Origin: JAIQFF01 sp963788505 | Lineage (GTDB): Bacteria > Acidobacteriota > Terriglobia > Terriglobales > Acidobacteriaceae | Assembly (NCBI GenBank): GCA_963788505.1 | Contig: CAWBGY010000011.1 | Coordinates: forward strand, 186,001 to 250,000 | Direction of reading: 5' to 3' | DNA: 64,000 nucleotides | Shown: positions 50,712 through 60,022 of the stretch, in pieces | Position numbering within the stretch: the stretch's first letter is position 1 | How the letters are laid out: each line of letters opens with the position of its first letter | Made by a program: the position numbers and the translations under genes | The notes under the pieces: model-generated | What the model saw: the letters and a program-made list of their open reading frames with translations, nothing else | Databases searched by the model: none | What the model was told of the DNA's origin: nothing

Positions 50712-51647
50712 CTACAAGCTCCTCGCGCCAGCGATGGCCCGCCGCACATGCCCACCGGCCCCCTTGAGTGCCAGCTCCGCTTCCCGGCGGTCGACCTGCG
50801 CCTGCAGCATGACCAGCCCCACCGGAACGCTGTTTCCCGCCGCCCGTAAAGCCTTGCGTGCAACTTCCCGGCTCACCCCTGCCGCCTGCTCGAGGACACT
50901 CACGCTGCGCGCCGCCAGTTTCGAATTTCTGGGAGTGACGTTGATCATGAGGTTTCCGTAAACGTATCCCAGCCGCGTCATGGCCCCGCTGGAGAGCATG
51001 TTCAGCACCATCTTCTGCGCCGTGCCGGCTTTCATGCGGGTCGACCCGGAAATCACTTCCGGCCCCACCTCCGTCACGATGGCCAGGCGCGCCGCCCGTT
51101 GCATTGGCGTGTTGCGATTGCAGGTCACCGAAATGGTGTGGGCGCCTTTGCCCCGCGCATATTCGATGGCGGCGAGGGTGAACGGGGTCCGTCCGCTGGC
51201 CGCAATTCCCACCACAACATCGTTCCGGCCCGGTTTCCTTTTCGCCATCTCGCGCCGGCCGAGTTCGCGGGAATCTTCGTCCGCTTCCCCCGCTGAAGCC
51301 AGGGCTGCGGGCCCTCCCGCCATGACGAACTGCACCGTTCTGGGATCGACGTTGAACGTGGGCGGACACTCCGCAGCGTCGAGGGCCGCGATCCGTCCAC
51401 TGGTGCCCGCGCCAACGTAAATCAGCCGGCCGCCCCGCTGCAGGGCGTTCGCAATCAGATCGACGGCGCGTGCAATCTGCGGCAGTGCCCGCCGCACCGC
51501 GTCGACCACTTTGGCGTCCTCCGCGTTGATGACTCGCAGCACTTCCAGCGCCGACTTCAGGTCCAGGTCCGCCGAAGCACGATTTGGCCGCTCGGTGGTA
51601 AGCCGGCTCAGATTCTCCCGCTGGACGCTCGCTCCTCCTCGCTTCAA
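50712..51647 (-). CDS. murQ: N-acetylmuramic acid 6-phosphate etherase
   Basis: 311 residues, SIS fold. GGRLIYVGAGTSGRIAALDA then AAECPPTFNV (Glu93 catalytic), GEADEDSRELGRREMAKRKP (second acidic site near Glu121/Glu124), DVVVGIAASGRTPFTLAAIE and MKAGTAQKMVLNMLSSGAMT. It cleaves the D-lactyl ether of MurNAc-6-P to GlcNAc-6-P for wall recycling. The TTG start overlaps the preceding stop (ATTGA), so it is coupled to the upstream beta-lactamase-fold hydrolase gene. Confidence 0.95.
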   Translation of the reverse strand: MKRGGASVQRENLSRLTTERPNRASADLDLKSALEVLRVINAEDAKVVDAVRRALPQIARAVDLIANALQRGGRLIYVGAGTSGRIAALDAAECPPTFNVDPRTVQFVMAGGPAALASAGEADEDSRELGRREMAKRKPGRNDVVVGIAASGRTPFTLAAIEYARGKGAHTISVTCNRNTPMQRAARLAIVTEVGPEVISGSTRMKAGTAQKMVLNMLSSGAMTRLGYVYGNLMINVTPRNSKLAARSVSVLEQAAGVSREVARKALRAAGNSVPVGLVMLQAQVDRREAELALKGAGGHVRRAIAGARSL

Positions 51648-52786
51648 TGCTTTTTCTCCAGGGCTTCTACGACGGCATCGTGAAATGCGGGGCGTACCTC
51701 TTTGATTGCTTTATTGCTGCAATCGGGCCAGGTCCGGTTGGTAAGCAGAGTGATGGAAAGCTGGCGCTCGGGATCGATCCACAGCGAAGTCCCGGTATAC
51801 CCCAAATGCCCAAAGGACCGGGCCGAAAAATATTTTCCCGACTGCGAGGGCGGGGAAGGCGTGTCCCAGCCTAATGTGCGGGAAGTGCCTTGCGGTGTGG
51901 CTTCCCTGCGAGTGAAGAGTGCCAGGGATTCCGGACGAACCAGCGGACGTCCGCCCTGCAGCAGAACGTGGGCAAAAGTTGCCAGGTCTTCCGCGGTGGC
52001 GAACACGCCCGCGTGTCCTGCCACGCCGCCCAGCACGCTGGCATTTTCATCCTGCACTTCGCCCTGGATGATTCGTTTTCGAAAACTGCGGTCATCCGCC
52101 GTGGGCGGAATCGAACCACGCCACGCCGCCGGCGGATTGTAGGCGCTGTGCAGCATGCCAAGGGGACTAAACACTTCGCGCTGGCAGAAGCGGTCAAGGG
52201 CGTCATCCGCGATATGTTCCAGTGCGACCGCCAGAATGATGAAGCCGATGTCGCTGTATTCCACTCTCGCGCCGGGATCGGCCGTAAGCGGGGTCGCGAA
52301 GGCAGCCGCCAGCAGTTCCTCTCTGGTCTTTGCCTTAAGAAAGAGCTTCTCGTACGCGGGCAGCCCGGAAGAGTGGGCCAGCAGCATGTGCACAGTAACA
52401 TCGCGCCGCCGCTGATCGTCTCCGGCAAACTCAGGCACGATGCTGACCACCGGCATCTCCAGATCGAGCAGTCCGCGCTCGTAAAGAATCATCGCCATGC
52501 TGGTGGTAGCCACCGCCTTCGAAACCGAGGCCAGGTCAAAGACGCTGCCCACGTTGGCCTCAGGCGAAGCCGCTTCGTAGGTAAAGCGGCCAAAGGCCTT
52601 CAGCGCAACCAGTTGTCCGTGCGAGGTCACCGCAATGGAAGCTGCCGGAAAGGCCGCTTCTCCGATGCCTTTTTGGACTACGTCAAAAGCTGCGGCAAAA
52701 ACCGCATCCTGCTGCTCGTAGGCAGCAGCAGGAAAGCGAGGGACGGCTTGGCTGCCAGTCTTCAGCGAGGCAGAACTCTCTGACAA
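51644..52786 (-). CDS. beta-lactamase-fold serine hydrolase (AmiE/EstB type)
   Basis: 380 residues, no signal peptide visible. SxxK motif Ser87-Val-Ser-Lys90 in VFDLASVSKAVATTSMAMIL, VEYSDIGFIILAVALEHIAD (YxD), and SFGHLGYTGTSLWIDPERQL (HxG-type KTG box). Members are esterases, DD-peptidases or the MurNAc-L-Ala amidase AmiE. Coupling to murQ mirrors the Bacillus subtilis murQ-murR-murP-amiE-nagZ-namZ locus and suggests AmiE-like peptide removal from MurNAc (inference). Possibly cytoplasmic or exported by a non-classical route. Confidence 0.88.
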   Translation of the reverse strand: MSESSASLKTGSQAVPRFPAAAYEQQDAVFAAAFDVVQKGIGEAAFPAASIAVTSHGQLVALKAFGRFTYEAASPEANVGSVFDLASVSKAVATTSMAMILYERGLLDLEMPVVSIVPEFAGDDQRRRDVTVHMLLAHSSGLPAYEKLFLKAKTREELLAAAFATPLTADPGARVEYSDIGFIILAVALEHIADDALDRFCQREVFSPLGMLHSAYNPPAAWRGSIPPTADDRSFRKRIIQGEVQDENASVLGGVAGHAGVFATAEDLATFAHVLLQGGRPLVRPESLALFTRREATPQGTSRTLGWDTPSPPSQSGKYFSARSFGHLGYTGTSLWIDPERQLSITLLTNRTWPDCSNKAIKEVRPAFHDAVVEALEKKH

Positions 52787-53011
52787 AGGAATGGTTTACT
52801 CAATGTTCGGGTTATAACAAAGTTCCGGGGAAGGGTAAAGGTGCGGGTGGCCGGGCTTCGCCCCGGCCACATATCTGGAACTGCTCTTATGACAGGCAAT
52901 TGGCCGTTATTGGTGAAATCGCGATTTTTTCGCCAACAACCCTTTTGAGAATGCTGCCAACCCCGCGGCGTTCATTGACTTACCTATCTTTCCGCCATAG
53001 CATGCTTGCGC

Positions 53012-55444
53012 ATGATCGGCCAAACCATCTCGCATTACCGCATCGTGGAGAAGTTGGGCGGGGGCGGCATGGGTGTGGTCTACAAGGCTGAGGATACGCG
53101 GCTGCACCGCTTCGTCGCCCTGAAGTTCCTCCCTTCGGAGGTTGCGCGGGACCCCCAGGCGCTCGCCCGTTTCCAACGCGAGGCCGAGGCCGCGTCCGCG
53201 TTGAATCACCCGAACATCTGCACCATCTACGACATCGGCGAACAGGATGGCCAAGCCTTCATCGCGATGGAGTTTCTGGACGGCGTGACGCTGAAGCACT
53301 TGATCGGCAATCGTCCTATGGACTTGGAGAGGCTGCTGTCCCTCTCCATCGAAGTCGCCGATGCGCTCGACGCCGCGCACTCACAGGGCATCGTGCACCG
53401 CGACATCAAGCCGGCGAACATTTTCGTAACTAAGCGCGGACACGCGAAGATTCTTGATTTTGGACTGGCAAAGGTCACGCCGACGTCGGCGGAAAAGCGT
53501 GCAATGGATGGAAGCGCGACCGAAAGCATAAGCGCGGAGCACCTGACCAGCCCCGGAACCGCACTGGGTACGGTGGTTTACATGTCGCCGGAGCAAGTGC
53601 TCGGCAAGGTGCTCGACGCACGGACCGACCTGTTTTCTTTTGGAGTTGTGCTCTATGAGACGGCGACTGGGACGCTGCCATTCAAGGGGGACACCTCAGG
53701 GGCAATTTTTGACGCAATCCTACATAAGCTGCCGGCCTCGCCTCTGCGGTTGAACCAAGAATTGCCCGCGGAGCTGGATCACATCATCACCAAGGCCCTG
53801 GAGAAGGAGCGCGGCATGAGGTATCAGCATGCTTCCGAAATGGAAGCTGACCTCACGCGCACAAAGCGGGATACGAGTTCTGGCGACACGGGTAGAAGAG
53901 AAGTCCGAGATAAGGCGCTGACTTTTAACAAATATAGACGAAATTCCGGGAAACTCGCATTGCTGGGCGGCATCATCGTCGCATGTGTGATCGCTGCTTT
54001 CCTTTGGCAGGCCAGGTATCGGCCGGGAAGCGCCGGAGCAGGGCTCCACTCCATTGCGGTGCTGCCACTGCAGAATCTCAATGGCGATCCGAGCGTGGAC
54101 TATCTGCGCTTTGCACTCGCCGACGAGATCGCCAACGGCCTGGCCTATTCACCCACTCTGGATGTCCGCCCTTCAGCAGTTACCAGAAAATATGCGAACT
54201 CGGACCTGGATCCGCAACAAGTGGGCCTCGACCTTCATGTAGCTACCTTACTGACCGGGCACTTCCAGAAGCAGGGCAGCGATATTCTGCTCACGCTGGA
54301 GGCGATCAAGACGGACGGCGACCGGATGTTCTGGCATACGAGCCTGCGTGGTTCCACGCAAGACCTGATTGCTGTGCAGCAACAGCTGACCAGTCAGGTC
54401 CGCCAGGGTTTGCTGCCCATGCTGGGGGCGGCGGGCGGTTTATTGGAAACCAGCACGCGGCCGAGCAATCAGGCAGCCTACGATCTTTATTTACGTGGTG
54501 TCGGTGCATCCCGCGATTCGGTTCCCAATCGCGAAGCCATCAAGACGCTGCAAAACGCCGTGGAGATCGATCCGAACTATGCCCCGGCCTGGGCGGAGTT
54601 GGGCCAGCGCTACTACTACGACGCCACTTATTCCAATGGCGGAGAACAGACGTTCCAGCTCTCCAACGCCGCCCTGGAGCGTGCCTTGGCGCTTGACCCC
54701 AATTTGATTGCCGCCGCCTCCCAACTCATCGTGAACCGGGTGGATCGGGGCGAGCTTGGGAAGGCCTACGAGGCAGCCACGGCGCTGGTCCAGCGGCGTC
54801 CGGATAACGCCCAGGCTCATTTCACTCTCGGCTATGTACAGCGTTATGCGGGCATGCTTGAGCAGGCCGCGCAGGAGTGCGATGTCGCGCTCACCCTTGC
54901 TCCGGGAGACTCCCAGTTCCGCTCCTGCGTCTGGGCCTTCATGGAGCTGGGCAAGTTCGACCGGGCTCGCGATTTTATCCAACTGGATGCGGGCTCGGAG
55001 TGGGCCAACTACGCCACTCCATCCCTTTTGTTGCGCGAAGGAAGGATCGCGGAGGCTCGTGAGGCCGTGAAGCATATGCCGACTCCGGAACACTACCATC
55101 GGGACCTCATGGAGGCGGCCACCGGACTGCGGCCACCGTCCGAACTTGATCGCTTGGCCCGTGATGCCGCAACCAGCGGGCCTACTGACCCGGACCCAGA
55201 GATCGCATACTATCAGGGTACGATTTTTGCCTACGGCGGCAAGAAGGATGCGTCCTTTCGCATGCTCAAGGCGGCGATCGAGATGAACTATTGCGCGTAC
55301 TCCAATCTCCTTTCAGACCCTCTGCTCAGGGGCCTGCACGATGACCGTAGGTATGACGAATTGCTGACGGCGGCGCACGAATGCCAGCAGGCCGTTCTGA
55401 AAACCGCACCGCCGCAGCACGGTCAAATCGGTCTGCCGCAGTGA
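53012..55444 (+). CDS. membrane serine/threonine protein kinase with TPR periplasmic part
   Basis: 810 residues. Kinase domain 1-~275: IGQTISHYRIVEKLGGGGMG (glycine loop), VALKFL with Lys38, IVHRDIKPANIFV (catalytic Asp near 131), KILDFGLAKV and VVYMSPEQVLG. One membrane helix near 313-336 (LALLGGIIVACVIAAFLWQA). The periplasmic part has an adenylate-cyclase-linked SPYxxL-type module (SIAVLPLQNLNGDPSVDYLR) and TPRs (IKTLQNAVEIDPNYAPAWAE, ALERALALDPNLIAAASQLI). Typical acidobacterial receptor kinase. ATG 53012 begins the conserved MIGQTISHYRI start. Ligand unknown. Confidence 0.93.
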   Translation: MIGQTISHYRIVEKLGGGGMGVVYKAEDTRLHRFVALKFLPSEVARDPQALARFQREAEAASALNHPNICTIYDIGEQDGQAFIAMEFLDGVTLKHLIGNRPMDLERLLSLSIEVADALDAAHSQGIVHRDIKPANIFVTKRGHAKILDFGLAKVTPTSAEKRAMDGSATESISAEHLTSPGTALGTVVYMSPEQVLGKVLDARTDLFSFGVVLYETATGTLPFKGDTSGAIFDAILHKLPASPLRLNQELPAELDHIITKALEKERGMRYQHASEMEADLTRTKRDTSSGDTGRREVRDKALTFNKYRRNSGKLALLGGIIVACVIAAFLWQARYRPGSAGAGLHSIAVLPLQNLNGDPSVDYLRFALADEIANGLAYSPTLDVRPSAVTRKYANSDLDPQQVGLDLHVATLLTGHFQKQGSDILLTLEAIKTDGDRMFWHTSLRGSTQDLIAVQQQLTSQVRQGLLPMLGAAGGLLETSTRPSNQAAYDLYLRGVGASRDSVPNREAIKTLQNAVEIDPNYAPAWAELGQRYYYDATYSNGGEQTFQLSNAALERALALDPNLIAAASQLIVNRVDRGELGKAYEAATALVQRRPDNAQAHFTLGYVQRYAGMLEQAAQECDVALTLAPGDSQFRSCVWAFMELGKFDRARDFIQLDAGSEWANYATPSLLLREGRIAEAREAVKHMPTPEHYHRDLMEAATGLRPPSELDRLARDAATSGPTDPDPEIAYYQGTIFAYGGKKDASFRMLKAAIEMNYCAYSNLLSDPLLRGLHDDRRYDELLTAAHECQQAVLKTAPPQHGQIGLPQ

Positions 55445-55693
55445 ACTTAGGGTCTCTGGAAAGACGCCGACCCCGACATCCCCATCCTGAGCGAAGCCAA
55501 GGCAGTGTACGCGAAGTTGCAGCCATCCCACCGTTCGTCGCCGGGATCCCTGCGCAGTAGAACTTCTCGACTGTAGTAAACGCCCTGTTGTTGGTGTACT
55601 AGCGGTTTTACAACAGTGATCCGTGAGCGATCAGAACTGGGCTTCTTTGTTTCGTTCACTCAGGATATGCTTCACATCGGTAAACCTGAGTTG

Positions 55694-56302
55694 ATGACTC
55701 GAGGTGACGTGACCTTCTCATTCTTGAATCCGGTTGCAGCCCTTGCGTTAGCTCTTGCGCAAGTTGCCGGTTGTCACGCTCAAACCAAGGCGAGCCCGGC
55801 CACCCCGCTTGCCAGGGTGGTCGTGTCGCTGCCCAGAACAACATACAAAGTCGGAGAGACTATCGAGGCCACGGCCACTCTCGAAAACGCAGGCAAAGAG
55901 AACTTTTATGTGCCCAATCGGTGGGGATACTCGACCGGAGGCCTTCCCGGTTTTGAGATCGAAATCCAGGACCACGGAGGACCCTTTTGCCAGGTCATTG
56001 CCGATTACATCTGCTCATCAACTGAGCAGAAAAAAATGAGGCACATGAGTCTCGACCGCATTCTGGATGAACATTTCATCCTGCTTCCGCCCGGCGGTCT
56101 CATCGGCACAAAAGTGCACCTGCGTACTTCATGCCCCTTTTTTCCCCGCGCCCCTGTTCTCCCACCGGGCAAGTACCAGGTGACCGTTGCCTATTGGACC
56201 AATGACCCGTGCGTTCCGGACCTCAGCAACAGACATGCCAAGTTCCCAATTCTGCAAATGAGGGTGGCGGGTGCACCGATTGAGGTTGATCTCACTGAAT
56301 AA
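55694..56302 (+). CDS. secreted hypothetical protein, Ig-like (BsuPI-type) fold
   Basis: 202 residues from ATG 55694, giving a signal peptide with a lipobox-like end (AALALALAQVAGC). Mature part: VVVSLPRTTYKVGETIEATA, TLENAGKENFYVPNRWGYST, LLPPGGLIGTKVHLRTSCPF, PPGKYQVTVAYWTNDPC. The VGExIxATxTLxNxG and LPPGxYxVxV pattern resembles Ig-like beta-sandwich modules in exported proteins. Four to six Cys may form disulfides. Function unknown. The ribosome-binding site is weak. The 250 bp before it (55445-55693) have no supported gene. Confidence 0.6.
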   Translation: MTRGDVTFSFLNPVAALALALAQVAGCHAQTKASPATPLARVVVSLPRTTYKVGETIEATATLENAGKENFYVPNRWGYSTGGLPGFEIEIQDHGGPFCQVIADYICSSTEQKKMRHMSLDRILDEHFILLPPGGLIGTKVHLRTSCPFFPRAPVLPPGKYQVTVAYWTNDPCVPDLSNRHAKFPILQMRVAGAPIEVDLTE

Positions 56303-56465
56303 TTGGCGTGGAGGTCTCCGAGGCGCGCGCTTGCCTCAGCCGCGATACCATAAACGGCACCCCCCTTACTACAGTTCCTTGAGCAATCCTGCGCTGCTTG
56401 TGTAAATTCAATGCATCCACTCAATTTGGCCAACTCGGCGCCTGCGTACGTATGGCTGTGCCGCA

Positions 56466-58817
56466 GTGGTGTTTCTGGTCAGCCTGTTTCCTTCGCGGGC
56501 CACGGCTGCCGCCGCTAAGGCCTCCGGCCCGGCAAAGCTCGCCGTCCTCGATGCTATTGTCCTCGACGCCATTCACGACCAGCAGATTCCCGGCGCCGTG
56601 CTGCTGGTAGGACACAATGGACAGGTGATCTACCGCAAAGCCTTCGGCAATCGTGCGCTCGAGCCCCGCCGCGAGGCCATGACGGCAGACACCATTTTCG
56701 ACATTGCATCGCTCACCAAAGTTGTGGCTACCACCACGGCGGTCATGCAACTGGTGCAAAAGGGCGAGGTCCGGCTGAACGATCCCGTGGCAAAATACAT
56801 TCCGGAATTTGCTCAGAATGGCAAGGACGACATCACCGTTCGCAACCTGTTGACCCACTTTTCCGGCCTGCGCCCGGACTTCGACCTGGACCCACCCTGG
56901 CAGGGCCGGGATGCCGGCCTTCGTCTGGCCTTCGCCGAAACCCCCGTGTACCCGCCCGGTTCGCGGTTCCTCTACAGCGACACCAATTTCATTACTCTGG
57001 GCGCGCTGGTGGAACGCGTGACCGGAACCACCCTCGACGAATACTGCGCCCGAAAAATCTTCCGCCCCTTGCAGATGACGCACACTCGCTTTCTGCCGCC
57101 CGCGGCCTGGCGGCCAAAAATCGCTCCCACGGAATACGACGAGCAAGGCAAGATGCTGCGGGGCGTGGTGCACGATCCGCGGGCGCGCCGCATGGGCGGG
57201 GTAGCCGGACATGCCGGCCTTTTCTCCACCGCTGACGATCTCGCAAAGTTTGCCCGCGCCCTGCTGCGCGGCAGCCCGATCCTGGCCAGCGAAACGGTCG
57301 AGAAGATGACCACGCCGCAGCAACCCCCCACCGCTCAGGTCCTCCGCGGTTTCGGCTGGGACATCGACTCGCCATTCTCGAGCAATCGCGGCAGTCTGTT
57401 GCCCGTGGGATCGTTCGGTCACACCGGCTTTACAGGCACGTCAATGTGGATCGATCCTACGACCCGGACATACATCATCCTGTTGTCCAACTCCGTTCAT
57501 CCTCGCGGGAAGGGAAGCGCAGTCGCTCTGCGCTCCAAGGTTGCGACCGCGGTGGCGGCGGCCCTTTCACTTACCGTCACGGAGAAGGACGAACTGCGCT
57601 GGAAGAATATCACCGGCTACAACGAGGCCCAGACCGCGGCCCGGCGCATCGCCACGCGCAACGGAACCGTGCAAACCGGCATTGACGTGCTCGAGGCCCA
57701 CAACTTCGATCCAATCCGTTCCGCCACAGGTAAAAAGAGAATTGGACTGCTGACCAACCAGACCGGCATGGACTCGCAGGGACGCCGCACCATCGACGTC
57801 CTGGCCCAGGCGCCGGGCATCTCGCTCGATGCCATCTTCAGTCCCGAACACGGCGTCACCGGCGCTCTGGATACCACCGACATCGCCAACTCGAAAGATG
57901 CGGCCACAGGCGTTCCCGTCTATGGCGTCTACGGCGCTACGGACGCTGCCCGCCGGCCGCCGGCCGACGTTTTGAAAAATCTCGATGCCGTGGTATTCGA
58001 CATTCAGGATGCCGGCACCCGTTTCTATACCTACGAAACCACCCTGGGATATTTCCTCGAAGCCGCGGCCAAGGCGGGAATCGAAATGTTCGTTCTCGAC
58101 CGTCCCGATCCAATCACAGGCTCTTTTGTGCAGGGCGCTATCCCCGATGCCGGCCGCGAAAGTTTCGTGAATTATTTCCCTGTCCCCGTTCGTCACGGCA
58201 TGACCATGGGCGAGTTGGCGAAAATGTTCAACAGTGAGCGCAACCTCAATGCCCGGCTGACCGTTGTCCCCATGGAGGGATGGATGCGCGGCGACTGGTA
58301 CGATTCCACCAGCTTGCCTTGGATCAATCCGTCGCCCAATCTGCGCAGCCTCACCGAAAATACGCTGTACCCGGGTGTGGGCCTGGTCGAATACAACAAC
58401 GTTTCCGTGGGCCGCGGCACCGACACGCCTTTCGAATTGCTGGGTGCGCCCTGGATCAAGTCCACGGAACTGGCACGGTACCTGAACGCGCGCGACATTT
58501 CCGGCGTTCGCTTTGTCCCCGTCACCTTCACCCCTGGCTCGAGCGCCTATGCCGGGCAGAAATGTGAGGGTGTCAACATTTTCCTGATTGAGCGCAACGC
58601 TCTCGACGCGGCTGAGCTGGGCATCGAGCTGGCTTCCGCGCTGCACAAGCTGTATCCCGAGCAGTTTCACATGCAACGGATGATCGAGCTGCTGGACAAC
58701 CAGTCAGTGTATGACGCGATCGCCGCCGGCCAGGACCCGCGCCGGATTGCCGAAGACTGGCGGGAATCGCTGGAAAAGTTTCTCCAGCTTCGCCAGAAGT
58801 ACCTGATTTACAAGTAG
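56466..58817 (+). CDS. beta-lactamase-fold hydrolase fused to a NamZ (DUF1343) exo-muramidase
   Basis: 783 residues. Signal peptide VFLVSLFPSRATAAAA (start uncertain; in-frame upstream codons are ATT/CTG only). Residues ~25-390: serine hydrolase with Ser82-Leu-Thr-Lys85 in FDIASLTKVVATTTAVMQLV, FLYSDTNFITLGALVERVTG and SFGHTGFTGTSMWIDPTTRT. Residues ~400-783: DUF1343/NamZ with KRIGLLTNQTGMDSQGRRTI, LDAIFSPEHGVTGALDTTD, DVVFDIQDAG-like FDIQDAGTRFYTYETTLGYF and VGLVEYNNVSVGRGTDTPFE. NamZ frees MurNAc from the chain end; AmiE-type enzymes cut the peptide from MurNAc. Both steps in one exported chain suggests peptidoglycan recycling with murQ. Paralogous to the gene at 51644. Confidence 0.88.
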   Translation: MVFLVSLFPSRATAAAAKASGPAKLAVLDAIVLDAIHDQQIPGAVLLVGHNGQVIYRKAFGNRALEPRREAMTADTIFDIASLTKVVATTTAVMQLVQKGEVRLNDPVAKYIPEFAQNGKDDITVRNLLTHFSGLRPDFDLDPPWQGRDAGLRLAFAETPVYPPGSRFLYSDTNFITLGALVERVTGTTLDEYCARKIFRPLQMTHTRFLPPAAWRPKIAPTEYDEQGKMLRGVVHDPRARRMGGVAGHAGLFSTADDLAKFARALLRGSPILASETVEKMTTPQQPPTAQVLRGFGWDIDSPFSSNRGSLLPVGSFGHTGFTGTSMWIDPTTRTYIILLSNSVHPRGKGSAVALRSKVATAVAAALSLTVTEKDELRWKNITGYNEAQTAARRIATRNGTVQTGIDVLEAHNFDPIRSATGKKRIGLLTNQTGMDSQGRRTIDVLAQAPGISLDAIFSPEHGVTGALDTTDIANSKDAATGVPVYGVYGATDAARRPPADVLKNLDAVVFDIQDAGTRFYTYETTLGYFLEAAAKAGIEMFVLDRPDPITGSFVQGAIPDAGRESFVNYFPVPVRHGMTMGELAKMFNSERNLNARLTVVPMEGWMRGDWYDSTSLPWINPSPNLRSLTENTLYPGVGLVEYNNVSVGRGTDTPFELLGAPWIKSTELARYLNARDISGVRFVPVTFTPGSSAYAGQKCEGVNIFLIERNALDAAELGIELASALHKLYPEQFHMQRMIELLDNQSVYDAIAAGQDPRRIAEDWRESLEKFLQLRQKYLIYK

Positions 58818-58891
58818 CTGTAGTGCCGCCGCCGCGCCACACTTCCGCTAGAATGTCAGTTGAACCGATTTGTTCACCCTGGGAGTTGAGG

Positions 58892-59167
58892 ATGAAAGCT
58901 GCCAAACCACCTGCGCCTGCCGCCAACTTGATGTACCGCTGTGCCGGTCCCAATTGCGGGACCCTCAAGGGCGTCACCGACCACTGGTGGCTGATGTGGA
59001 CTTCCTTCGTCGAATTCAACCGGCCGGTGCTCTACCTCTGTCCCTGGGACGACGAGATTGCCCTGCGCGAAGGCACTCTCCACGTCTGCGGCGAGCTCTG
59101 CGCCCAGCGCCTGCAGTCCCAGTTCATGGGAAACGTCCGGGAAAACCAGCGGTCCGCCAGCATGTAG
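58892..59167 (+). CDS. small Cys-rich hypothetical protein
   Basis: 91 residues from ATG 58892 (GGGAGTTGAGG upstream). Two Cys pairs, LMYRCAGPNCGTLKGVTDHW and LHVCGELCAQRLQSQFMG, plus a lone Cys in LYLCPWDD, suggest a structural zinc site. Seen in acidobacterial genomes without known function. The preceding 70 bp and the following 137 bp (to 59304) show no other supported gene. Confidence 0.6.
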   Translation: MKAAKPPAPAANLMYRCAGPNCGTLKGVTDHWWLMWTSFVEFNRPVLYLCPWDDEIALREGTLHVCGELCAQRLQSQFMGNVRENQRSASM

Positions 59168-59304
59168 AGCGGATGAGGCACGGATTCCGACTAACTTTCG
59201 GTCCTTAACTTGCATCGTACTGGGAGATCGGGATGTGTTACGGGCTCTGATATCGGGCCAGGCTGACCTTGCCGCGTCCGGCCTGGGCCCCGGGGAGTTT
59301 ATTG

Positions 59305-59982
59305 ATGCGCACAATCATTGTAGTGTTCCTGGCCTGCGGTTTGGCGGCGGCTCAAGCTAACTCCGCGACTCGGTCTGATCCGCCTGCTGCGTCAACCGCT
59401 GATGCCGGCCAGCTTACGATACCCTCCGGGACCAAGGTTCCGCTGGCGCTCAAGCAGTCCATTTCGACCAAGAACGCCCGCGACGGCGATGCCGTCTATG
59501 CCGTCACCACCTTTCCGGTCGTCATCAATGACCGCATCGTGATTCCTGCCGGCACGTATGTGCAGGGCAGGATCAGCAACGTCAAGCGCGCCGGCCACAT
59601 CAAGGGCCGCGCCGAAGTTCTGATGCACTTCAGCACTCTGATCTACCCCAGCGGTTACACCGTGGTGCTGCCCGGCGCAATCGAGAATGTCCCCGGCGCC
59701 GAGAAAACCTCGATGAAAGACGAGGAAGGCACGATTCGCCAGGACAGCCAGACCGGCGAAAAGGCCAAGACCGTAGCCACGGCCGCAGGCACCGGGGCCG
59801 TGGTCGGTGGTCTCAGCAACGGCGTGAAGGGTGGTCTGATCGGAGCCGGCATCGGCGGCGGAATTGGCACCGCCATCGGACTCCTGTCCCGCGGCAACGA
59901 CGTAAGAATGGAGGCTGGCACCACCCTCGAAATGGTGATCCAGCGTGAAGTCCCGTTGGATGCGAGCCGCATCCCAAAATAA
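59305..59982 (+). CDS. secreted VirB10/TrbI-fold-like protein with glycine zipper
   Basis: 225 residues from ATG 59305 (GGGGAGTTTATTG). Signal peptide MRTIIVVFLACGLAAAQA. IPSGTKVPLALKQSISTKNA, DGDAVYAVTTFPVVINDRIV and IPAGTYVQGRISNVKRAGHI form the beta-barrel resembling the VirB10/TrbI C-terminal fold. Near the end, GAVVGGLSNGVKGGLIGAG and IGGGIGTAIGLLSRG form a glycine zipper. Not part of a conjugation locus here; these proteins are widespread envelope components of unknown role. Similar barrel logic occurs in the protein at 60883. Confidence 0.75.
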   Translation: MRTIIVVFLACGLAAAQANSATRSDPPAASTADAGQLTIPSGTKVPLALKQSISTKNARDGDAVYAVTTFPVVINDRIVIPAGTYVQGRISNVKRAGHIKGRAEVLMHFSTLIYPSGYTVVLPGAIENVPGAEKTSMKDEEGTIRQDSQTGEKAKTVATAAGTGAVVGGLSNGVKGGLIGAGIGGGIGTAIGLLSRGNDVRMEAGTTLEMVIQREVPLDASRIPK

Positions 59983-60022
59983 TCATGTGGGCGCGAGCGT
60001 CCCGCTCGTGCTGCGCCGGCAC

